NCBI RefSeq assembly: GCF_000237925.1
Contig: NC_031502.1
Span: forward strand, 49,205,283 to 49,269,282
Direction: 5' to 3'
Length of the DNA stretch: 64,000 bases
From: Schistosoma mansoni
Lineage: Eukaryota; Platyhelminthes; Trematoda; Strigeidida; Schistosomatidae
Below the pieces are notes generated by a model. That model did no database searches and had not been told where the DNA came from. It was given only the letters and a program-made list of their open reading frames with translations. The translations under genes and the position numbers were made by a program. This document shows positions 26,601 through 38,600 of the stretch, piece after piece. Position 1 is the first letter of the stretch, and each line of letters begins with the position of its first letter.

Positions 26601-29600
26601 GAGTGTAAAAGTTTCTAGTTATAATATGGCATTTACTTAATTCAAAGTGATTTTAGGAATAAAAAGAAATCGTTGCTGTTATGTTTGCTATTATTTCTAT
26701 ACTTCGTATATTAATCAACCGAACAATCGCTATTACTGTAATTTTTCAATGGTGTAGGTGAACCACTTTATTTCAACGAACAGAGGGAACTATGGTGCAA
26801 GAAAGCACATGGAGGATGAGTGAATATGTTATATGTAGGCGAATGAGTTACTAAGCTTTTGAGCAATCAATAAACGAATAAAGCAAACAGATGCGTAAGC
26901 TGATATATGCATTCGACCATATATTGAGGTGGATGCTACTCACAAGAATGCTTGTAAGTAGTATGTAGCGGAAGGTACCGTAACAGTTATCAAAAGGAGA
27001 GAAGAGTTTCATTACATCGAAAGCACGGCATAGGCAGAAAACTTGACGACTAGACGAGAAAACAGTTCGGATTGCAGAACAAACCAAAAGATGCAAATGG
27101 ATGATCGACGACTATGTATACGTATTACATAAAGGCTTTGTAATTTCTCATAATCAACAATTCTTTTGCTCTTTGTACTGTACTACAATTCACTTATTCG
27201 TACAAGTGGGAAGATGCATGTAAAATAAGGTCAGTGATTATGGGCTAAAGTAACACCATTTACCCATTAAAAGACTTGTTTCTATCATTGACATTATTGA
27301 GTTTTTAAATAAGTCCCAACTACCTGGTCATGCAATAATAACGTAACCCTACTGCCTTGAGACCACTACAATTCGATCTGGTGATCGAAATTTCCCACAC
27401 ACGTTACAAAATCGAGGTTAAAGGTTTGATATTTTGTAAGGTAGCAAAAGCGGATTGACTATTACGACGCCCCAAAATAAGATAAAACAACTTTCGTAAA
27501 TGTCTTGTAGTTATCAATAATTTTTAGCTGATGTCTGATTGGAATAGGAATCATCAATTTGAGTTACTTAAGAACCACACAAAATACAGCGGAGGTAGCT
27601 TAAATATTATTATTTAACAAAGATTAGATCATAAGATGTTGATCGGTTGAAGTAGCATTATAAACTTCACCCAGTTCTTTTCTTAGTTCTTGCTATAATA
27701 AGTGAACACATATATGAAAACAAAATATTGAAGAGAGGAATGAAACATACATTTTCATCGATTGATTGAATTACATCACGTAACAGAGATGGTGAATAAT
27801 TGTGAAGAATTGCAATGAAATCTTCAATGCTAAGTAAGTCTATTTGTGATGTTGCAGCAAGTTCAAACCAAATTTTCACTAAAGTCAGAAGTTTATCTTT
27901 CTAGAAAGTTGGAAATACAAACAAGGAAAATATGACAAGCAACATCAGTCCTGGAAACAAATAATGTAATGGTTGGAAAATCTAATGACATAAATTATAC
28001 TTTAGCACAGGCTGATGACAAAGTTGTTGTACAGGCGTTTATTAATATAGTCTTAATTTCACATGAATAAGGAAAGTTTTCTGAAAGAAACCTGTTGGTC
28101 TCAAAATCAATATTAACAGATAATTTTATTAAGATGCTTTGATTACCTTGGAGTACGTTGATGACTTTGTTTCATTAAGTAAGGATGCCGAGAAAGTACT
28201 AAGGTAGCACTTCAAGAGTACAGTGAAACAAAACTACAATAAGTGAACTGGTTGGCCAAGTTCAGTGATTCGTTTATTACTAAACTGCTGCTGCTACCTT
28301 GATGTGGTGGTCGGGCTTGCCTATCGTGATGAACCAATCAACTTATACTGGCTGGAACAATCGTTTCTCAACGTCCTACCAAACCAAACGGGTTGGTAAG
28401 ACCAAAACCAGAGGACCAAAGTTCAGGTCGACCCCCAAAATGCACATATCGCTTTATTCCATAAATTTTCGTCTCCAGCGGTAAGGTCCCAACAAGTTTG
28501 GAGCTAACAAGAAAATTACTCACAAAAACGTCGTGTATGACCAACCTCAAGCAATTGTCTCTTGGACACTGTGGTCACGCTCTCAGATCACTAAGATCAA
28601 TTCTAACCCAATTTCCCTTTCAAGTACTTCTAGAAGAACACTTTCACGCAGTGGGAAATGAGGGAATGACGACTACCTTCATACCCCGAATAACACTTAA
28701 GACCACTGTATTCATAATCAATTCCGATTATTCCTACTGCCCGATGTATCAACTCTATACTTCCTCCCAAAGTGTCGCCATGATCAACGATTCTAGTGCT
28801 CGAAGTACTGTCCTAGGTCCAATGAAACCTCACTCCAAACTACACATTGGGACCTTCAACGTACGTACCCTAAGTCAAATCGGCCAGCAGACCTCCTTAA
28901 CTATGACTGTAGAGTCTCGTACCACTGTATGTATGATGTGTCTCCAAAACACACATACAGGATCCTAGTTTGGTCATTCACTTGACCTCACCTCGCCAAA
29001 ACGGAGAGCCGACGAAACACACCCTCCGTGTATCTGGCGACCCGATGGCTAGTTCTCGTGGACTGGCGGGGGTAGGCATAGCAATGAGTACCAGGGCAGA
29101 ACTAGCACTTTTAGAATGGATCCCTATCGACAGTCACCTATGTGCTCTTCAGTTAAAAGGTTCCGTAAGAACTCAGAAAGAGGACACACGTCGCTGCCTT
29201 TCGTCATTTCTGCATACGCTCCCACTGACTGCGACCCGGATGAAGTGAAGGGTGAATTTTACAGAAAGCTTTCTAAACTTCTTTAAAAAGCTAAACATTT
29301 GTTATGTCTTGTGGCCGAGTGGATGCCTTGCTAATGTGTGACTTGATGAGACCGCCAATTAGAGAGCAGCGAATTGTCGATTGGAACAGTGACACACGAA
29401 ACCGTACGAGCAGTCTAGAGTGCTAACCGGTCCTGCGATCTGCCTAGCCCAGCTAGTTAAGTCCAAAACACCAATAACAGCCTCAGTGGTATGAATCATT
29501 GTATTTCAAACATACTGAGTTTATATACCAAACAAACAAACCATATCGACCCATAAAATAGATAATAACATTTGTACAATATTTAGCCGAATGTGGCTGT

Positions 29601-32600
29601 GAATAGTAATCAATAAACTGATGATAACTCAAGGATCGTATAATAATAGTCCAAAGGTCAAAATAAAGTTAGTGATAAGAGGAAACGAATATGACTAGGT
29701 TAATTACAATAGGAAATATACATATTATATTGACCAATAAATAGTCCTCATAAGTTACCATTCGTAATTCTCTTCGGGATACAACAACACTCAAACATAG
29801 TACTGGTCGCAGGTGACTTTAATGCTCAAGTAAGTAGCTTCGACCAAACATAACGACATCTACGTGGGTATTTTGGTATTGCGTCTCAATGAACAGATAA
29901 TGGTGATCATCTGCTGCAACTGTGTTCAGAAATTAGCTTATTTTTCGCAAGCACTAATTTCAAGCATAAGGAGAGATATCGTCAAACATGGAGACCCTTG
30001 CACCAAACCAACGATGGCCTCAAGTGGATCATATTACCGTCAGTCATCGTTGGAGAGGCTCGGAAAAAGACTGTGGCCCGTTCTGGAAAACATGTTTAGA
30101 TACCAATCATGCTCTGATACGAGCACGCACTTGCTTGCGCCTCACTGGACGAAGAAGAGCCACCTTGAGAAGACCCATTAGAGTTGAACTCAGTGACGAG
30201 AGAGCCAAAAGCGAATTCCAAGAACAGTTGAAGTCACACTTAGGTAATTTCGCAAACGAGGCCAACCCAGATGATGCTTGGAAAGATACACGAACAGCTG
30301 TGGAAACGACGGCGACTTCTATTAGGCATTTGAACCAAAGTGTTATGAAAAACCAATAGATTTCTGCTAAGTCTATTGCACTAATAGATTTTCGTAAACT
30401 CATCCTATCAGGCTCTGAACATGATGAAGAACGGAAACAAACCAGATCTAGGTTAACCAAAAGTCTGAGGAACGACCGTGAGCAGTGTTGGGTAACGAAA
30501 GCAGAAGAAATGGAAAAGGCAGCGGCTGAAGGTAACACAAGACAGCTTTTCAGACTAATAAAAGAAACCTGGATTAAGAAAGTCAGTGTAAGTGAGACAA
30601 CCTCAGAAAAAGACGGCATTCTTATCTGCTCTTAGTCTAGACGTTAAGAACAACGGACGGAACACATTAAGGAGCAGTTCAGCTGGCCTTCAGCCAATCT
30701 ACAGCTGCCCACCATTCCCAAACAGCCTGAATGGAACATTGAAGTAGACCCCCAACTCTAGTTGAATTTCAAAAAGCCATAGCTAGTCTGAAACAAGGAA
30801 GAGCAGCTGGTACAGATGGATTAATTCCAGAGTTCTCTAAGGATGGTGGTCCAATTTTAGCGGTTAGGTTGACCAATATTTCAGCTAAAGTTTTGCAATT
30901 GGATGTAATCCCATGTGACTGGTCACCATCACTGATTGTCCCAATATATACAAAAGGAGCAAAAACATTATGTGATAACTATGGAGAGGTTAACTGACCA
31001 ACAAAGCGTGTAAATACTAGCCTCAATAATTATTGGGCGCCTAACAAAGACTCGTAAATCGCAAACACGAGAAAATCGGGCAGGCTTCAGACCTGGTCGT
31101 GGCTGCATCGACAACATATTTACCATTTGTCCGGCTTTAGAACACAGGCATGTTTATCGGCGTCAGACAATGATAATTTTCCTTGACTTAAAAACAGCAT
31201 TTGACTTTGTAGGCCGAGAGGTTCTGTGGTAGTGTCTGTCATTGAAATGTGTACGTCAGAAGCACATTAACCTTGCGAAGGCTCTTTACTCGAACACTAC
31301 CAGTCGAGTCAGAGCTTACGGTGAACTGTCATCTGATTTCGCAACCTGAAGTGGTGTCCAGCAAGGCTGTCCATTATCTCCATTACTGTTTAAGTTCATT
31401 AAAGACCTATTGCCGGAAATAACGTTCTCGTCGGCTGAATTTTCGGGCATGGATCTCCTACCAAGAGGTCCACTTATGGACTTAGAATACTCAGGTGACA
31501 TAGTCCTGTATGGTGAAGATGCCGATAAAATACAGAGTCTTTTGGTAGCACTGAAATAATATAAAAACAGTTGATGACCAAATTGTAAGCTAATAGGGTA
31601 TTTATTACGCATGCTCGGCCAGCACTAAATTGGAAGAGAGTTAGGGGTGCCCAAACCGAAACGTGGCATCAGTCCATGAATTCCTTGACTGTTGATCTGA
31701 GTAAGGGTGGTAGATGCACACTACTTGATCGGGGGTTAGCGCGATTATCGTGACCAATCATTTGAGATATCGGGTGACAAGGCTTAGGACCAATTACAAC
31801 ACTGCAGGTGCATTCACTCCCACCTCCTCAGTTTCAAAATTATTGCATACTTTATATTCAGTAAACTAATCGTTCCCTAAACATATACAGTAGCTAATCT
31901 CCTCTATAACCGCAAATCATACTTCATTTCTCATCCTGGAAAACGTCATGATAATTTCATCTTACTGTCCTGATGTAATGTGACAACTAGGATCGAGGGA
32001 CACTTTGTGCTAAGTCCTATGTTGCTTATGACTGACTGATTAATTGAAACATTTACAAACATAATAAGCACAGTTCATTGCAGGAACTTTTAGTTTTGAT
32101 AGTTAAAAGCTGACGAACAGTAACATACCATTTCCTCTGCCCTACCAACAGTTGGTTCAGCTTGATAGTAGCCAATTAAAGATTCACATGCTTTTTTTGC
32201 TTCGTTTGATAAAATGAACCTGTAAAGAAATCGGAAAAATTAATGACAGGTTAATGCTTTTTGTGAGACTGTTAGAACAACTGAATAAAATTAGATTGTC
32301 TTATTCATCAATAAAATCTAGGAGTTCAGTGTATGAAAGAGACCACATAGTCTGTCCTTGACTATCAAACATCCTTGGTTGGTTGCATGTTTTTCATAAA
32401 TATAAATAAGTATTACCGTATGTATAATGGGGAAACCTGATAGATATAATTGAAACCAATGTGGCTTGACCATACGTCTTGTCTAAATTTATAAGAAGGG
32501 CATTCTCAGAATGGAGGTTTGTGGAGACTGTAGCAATTCAATAGTTGAATTCATAAGTCGGTTAAAGCTAGACCACCATGAAAAATCTGGAAGCACTGGA

Positions 32601-35600
32601 CGGCCATTTCATTTTGGTATCGGTCTCCTCAGTGGTGCGCATCCACGATCCCGCGCGGGGCTCGAACTCAGGACCTTCGGTTTGGTGCGCGAACGCTTGA
32701 CCTCTAGACGACAGAGCTGGCATCTAACGGTGTTAATGCTTAACTTCAATCTACGATATAGCGCAGCCATCTTCTAGGTTTTCAATTGTGATCTAAAATT
32801 GGTTAGCTCATGATTGTAATGAAGTTCGACAGTCTCCACAACCATATACTTTTTAATTTTAGTGTTTCTCGATGTTCTTAAAAGAAATATTCTCAATTGA
32901 TGAGAAAACAACTTGCCAACAAAGAAAATCCAAAGGTGTGGATGAACTGGAACTTAATTAAACAGTACAGTAGGACAGTTAAAACATACAGATATTCATT
33001 GGATCTATATTTAATGCATAGATTAAAAATAGATAACTAGATATATCAGCTTCCACTGTTATTAAAAGCAAAGAACGAGATAAAATGATAATTGATTAGG
33101 GATTAAAATAACGTTCTATAATTGTTGAATCATTGAGTTGTGACCAATATCACTTTTCTCTAGTCCTTTAGTGCTGATTAAATCATATCGATCAGGTTGC
33201 AATGCAGCCCCATCACTCTACGTAACTTGAAATGCAAAGCAACACATTGGGACAGATTGAGTGAAAGCGGTTCGAATTTACGAGAGAGCGTACGTTCCGT
33301 CAAAATTACAGGTTTGCCTTATTGATGAGTCCCAAACAGCATGAAACCTAGGTCCAGAGATCCCTGTCGACTACTTCGAACAACTTAAGATGTTATATAG
33401 TATTGCTGCATAAGCAGGGATTTTCTTTAATCATTATGAAGGAAATTTTATGCTTTTAAACACTGATCTAGGTTGTCTCAAAATCTCCTTACCGGTAATT
33501 ACGTACAGGAATCCAAGAAACAGCAGTAGGTTTCGGAGTTCCCATACTATGAACTCTGAAATACAAATAAATGACATTTAGACGTTTAAATATTTTTCAA
33601 AGCAAAGGTTAGGTAGGACTGAAGATCAATTTGATTTAATAAGAAATGAATCAACATACGATTTATGAACAAACGAATTGTAGCAATAATTAATTTGATA
33701 TTTTTTTCTAAACAGAATATTCAGTACTCAGTTGCTGCAGACGTTGGATGCTTAAATATAGTATGTTAGGAAAAAAGCAAGTGTAAGATCATGTAATAAT
33801 TAATGTGCCTTTAGTTCATTGATTTTCACACTTATTCAGTTTGACCTTCCTTCAGTATAATATTTATCTGTATTAATTCAGCGTAACAATTACGTTAATC
33901 AATAATGAATGCGGATAATTCTGTACACAAGTGAATCCAAATGGTGGAATAGTCTCCCTTGGTTTTTATGTACAAAATCCTTCCAAGATTTCATTCGGTA
34001 GTGAGAGTTAGAAGTAAGAATGAGCTATGGTATCTTACTACAGAAGCACTGTTAGCACAAAACATATCACCAGTAGGAAAACAGAAGCCAATTACATTAT
34101 TTACATGAAAATATAGTTTGAGGGGTTTTATTTAACCAAATAGTTAGCCAGAAAACATGGAGAAAGAAAACTCAAACATTTGTTTCGTCAGATTACGGAA
34201 CCTCTAAGTAGTGAAGCTGCGAAATCTAATGTCTATGGACTTTAAAACCAAGACATAACAACTCACTATTATCTATATTCATGTTGTTTAATGACCAATA
34301 GCGATTCGCTATGAATGCTATTACATACAAAACCATCATGTAGAGACCTACTTAAAACATGCTGATGAGGTTCAGTGGACTAGATTACTTTTGTCATTGT
34401 AATAACACTCGCGGAATATTGCAGTAAGGCTGTTAGCTGCTCGAATGATGCATACATTATTGTGCAGTTATATTAAGTCATGTAGTGTACTCATCAGTCT
34501 TCATGTAAGATCACTAGTTTTATAATGTGTTATAATTTCACTTATTACAGCCCAGATATTCCTATTTGCTTAGTATTCTTGGCCATCAATTCACTCGACA
34601 AGTCCCCAGCTTAGAACACGGTTGAACAGGAACGATATTATATTCCAAATAACAAGGGAAATGAAAATAGAAAGCACAATAAGGGAAATGTTAGCATATT
34701 CATATTCTTTACATGAGATTTTAGAGTCTTCTCCAAGTATCGACCAGCGCTGATTGGATAAGAAATAGCCAGTCAGCGTGCACCAACACAATCGTGGATG
34801 GGACGTGCTCTATTCCAATCTATATCCCGCTGAAATGATGACTTAGAAAACATGAAACAGCTGCTTTTAAAGTCGATTCTTTGCACAAATGAAATAATCG
34901 TAACTATAGCACCTAGACGCATAAAAAGGCCTAACGACTTTATTCATCAAGTTTAGTGTATTCCCGTAATAAAGTGCTGCAATATTCGGTGATGACAATG
35001 GATGATGAGGTGCTAATAAACGCATAAAAGCCAGACTTAAAATGATTACCCCAGGAAACGAATGTAGAAGCATAAAGTTGTTCATCAGAATGTCGAAACA
35101 GAAAACAAAACTCACTAACTAACTACTGAATAGTTGAAAGTTCGGTTCTTAAACCACCGAGTCTACACTTCATAAATTTATGACACCACCGTTTAATGTG
35201 ACACAGTTGTGTTTACATTTTTTATCAATTAACCTGTTTCCTTAACCTAAATATTATTAAAAACCTGGATCGTTACATGTTCAAATACATTTCAAGTTTG
35301 TGTTTCGTTTGAGTGAATAAAGTATGAAAAATGTAAAATAAGTAGTCCTTATGACGATATTTGTTGATTAATCGCTAGTTGTTTGTACATCCCGTATATC
35401 TTATTAAAGCCGCTACACTGAAGAAATGGTTGCTATTGCTTATTGTGACAACTGAATCGATGTGCATTGGTTGAAAACACAATCCTTGCGATTTTGTTGT
35501 TTCATACAGGTCTCTTATTATTAGGTTCAGATACTGCCTACCCACAGATAGGAAGGAACAGTAAATACTGACATGAAAAGACCCTACCTCCCTATCGCTC

Positions 35601-38600
35601 TATTAGTTTCTAGCCCCAGCGGTAAGGTCTGTGAATTAGCGAGTTGGTTAATTGAAATGTACTTACAAAAACGTCGTTATAACGTGTCTTAAGCCAATAT
35701 ATCTTAGGTTTGCTCTATCAGGTCAAAAAGCTTTCACTTCTGATTTCAGTTGCCTTGAAATCCCTCAAAAAATACTCATAACAGACATAGATAACCACCT
35801 AAACACTTGTAACAGAACTCTAGTTTTGATCACAGTGCTATTTACATTACGATGGTGGTAGCATTTATCGAATAGAACATATGTTAATAATGAAGAAAAA
35901 CAAGAGATAAGAGTATGACGACTTAATGGAGATACTTACTTGGAATATAATGGTTTTAAAACTGGCTCAGGGAGTTTTGCAGTTTGTCCATAAATAATAG
36001 GTATTAATACTGGCGGCATAGCAGAAGGATCAGAAGTTGGCGGATTAGATAAGCCAGAACTATGACGCACTCTGGGATCAGATTTCAAATTAGTAAAATC
36101 AGGTGAGAGAGGAAACCCAGGAGGTGAATTTACTCGGAATGGGGATAGCATTTCATCTGGTATAGTAGAAGGATCAACTTCTTCAGTTTCATCACCAATA
36201 TGATGAAAAACTTCGATGGTTGGTTGAAATTCTTTTATAACATGAGTACTTCCTAAATCAACACTTTTTGACATAACATCTTGGAATGCAGTCTGTCCAC
36301 CAGAACTTAGTTCATCTAGGTTTACTTTATCCAAAAGCATATATCGTTGTGAAAGTTCATCAACCATACGTCGTTCAGTAGATACAGTATAACCCTCAGA
36401 ATAACTTGATGTACATGAAGGCTGTTTCGATAATGGAATCATTGTTTGACTCAACCTTGGAGAATCACATCTCGATGGTCTAGTAATGCAAACAGAATTC
36501 GAATCATTTGTCTCTTGAATACTTTGACGTTTTTCTGTCTTCTGCAAACAGATCGAAAAAGTTCTGTAAATAGTTAAGTAGTTAAAATGGGACGGATTTT
36601 TGGTAGAGACTGACTCTTAAGCAATAGGAAACGTTACTGAGCGTATTTTTTTTTACGTCTAGTGATCGAATTACTTCTAGCTTAAATGAATAATGGTTTA
36701 GATCGAAATTGACATACATACCCTCGAGATGTTCGAGTGAATAACGATGTCGATCAAATTATTCTTACATTGTATAGAGATATATAAAATAATATTACAA
36801 TGTTTACTAACCAGTCATAAACAATGTGCAAACTGATACATATGTTCATCACCCCAAGTTAATAAATCATTTCAATAGAGCGACATGACATTAACAAGAT
36901 GAATGACGGACAAATCGGAATAAAAGTATCAACATCGATGACAAGATTAAACATAGGAAATACGGTTCGAAAAGAATGAAATAAGGAAAACGCAAAAAAG
37001 CAATCTTAAAACTTAATATATAGAGGAAGATAAGGAATGAATGGATACGAGCCACCGCATTAGACTTTGAACCATATCACAAGTTCAGTTACTGTCAGTC
37101 TTGCCACGAGATCCCAATATTGGAAATGGGTTAGCGTCATATATATGTAGCGGTATGTAACGGTGATGCAGGTTCTTCAACAAAATTAATGACGCAGGAA
37201 ATGTATGTATGGAGGCAGTTCACACTTAAAACAAACTCTACAGAATATAGGAATTCAGATAAGTGCATCGATAAAGAATATTGTAAGAAAGTAGAGAGGT
37301 CAAAGTTACCACGCTTTGTAACAATAGATTTAACAAAAGGATTAAAAAAATAGTAAACTGAACAGAAATGAAATGCTATAGGATAGTAAAGACTTGGAGA
37401 TTCAGAGTCAGTCAGTCAGCTACAACGTAGGACCAGGCGCAGAAGAAAAGAAGATTTATTTGTTCCACTGAGATATTGTCTATTAGCTTACAATTACCTA
37501 CACACCTTGTAACAATAGTCAACGATTTCATATGCTTGAGAAATTTTTGATCTGGTCAACCTTAACATATTTAAATCCCAATCGTCATACATTTTTATTG
37601 TCCATAGTATGAGGCATATTAGTGTGTACGATATACGCCTCACATCCAGAGGTCTGTCTGCGTGGATGTTTACAATCTCATTTTATTCACCTGTACGAGA
37701 AGTTTCAGAACAAAATAATGGGGCAAACAAAACAACTAACCAGGATAACTGCCCTTCGATATGTACATGGATATTCCGCTGACGCCACAAATGGGCAGAT
37801 TCGGAAAGTTTCAAAAAGAGGTTCAGCATCTGTATTAAAATTTAGGTGGCCAGATGAGCATGAGTGTAAACTGATACTTGAACAACACAATGCAACAATT
37901 AGAAATAGTGCAAGACGCATACGAATTATGTATTTAACAAGCCTGAGAACATTGACTAACCTCAAAGGATTCTGTAGATCGGTTGGATTTTACTATGCTA
38001 TCTTTTTTATGAAAAGGAGCGTCAGTGACCACTTTGCTGCACTCAAATTGTGTTTGCGTTGATGATGCGATACGTTTTAGTTCAGGGCATATTGGATCAC
38101 AACCCCTATGAACCAATTCCACATTGCTTTCATACTGTACACCACATGTAGTAAAACTTTTTAAATCCTTTTTTGGGGAGGTACCTTGACTACGAAAGAC
38201 GGGAGACTCTGTTAGACATCCAACATTAACACCCAGATGACGTTTTGTCATAGTACACCGACTGTTTAAAACAGGCATCGCCTGGATAAACTCAGAGACC
38301 TGTGACTGAGGGGATTGATTGATTAAATTCGGGTTCGAAGCCACTTTTTCTATTTCCTTCAGGATCGGTGAACAACCACGAGACTGGCTGACTATTTGAG
38401 ATTGAATACCCACATGACAAACGGACTTTTTAATAATTGATAACAAAGTGCTAACAAATTCTTCACGACTTTCATAAAAGCTTCGTATAACTTTGTGTAC
38501 AATTTTCTTATTTTTGTCTTCCATTTTTGGGAAGACACGATTCAACCATTCTTTAGTCATCGACTCGGTTTCATAAAAAAGGCAGCCGAATTCGCGTGTT

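Larger units (their letters stand above)
23521..27750 (-). other. Intron 5 of the KANK-like gene
   Basis: It contains an (AT)n run (about 23572-23601), a solo LTR (24326-24842), a GC-richer unassigned stretch (about 24940-25340), a TIR element (25341-25618) and small (GA)n and (AT)n runs near 26005 and 26315. From 25620 to 27750 no gene was recognised. Confidence 0.6.
27901..32128 (-). other. Intron 4 of the KANK-like gene
   Basis: Mostly filled by a decayed LINE (about 28284-32045, antisense to the host gene) that is itself split by a solo LTR (29300-29786). The 27901-28280 part shows nothing recognisable. Confidence 0.65.

Noticed and set aside
30107-30619. Minus-strand frame of 170 codons
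   Set aside because: Opposite strand of the LINE at 28284-32045, whose plus-strand remnants have recognisable motifs.
37622-38062. Plus-strand frame of 146 codons
   Set aside because: Mostly complementary to exon 1 of the KANK-like gene.
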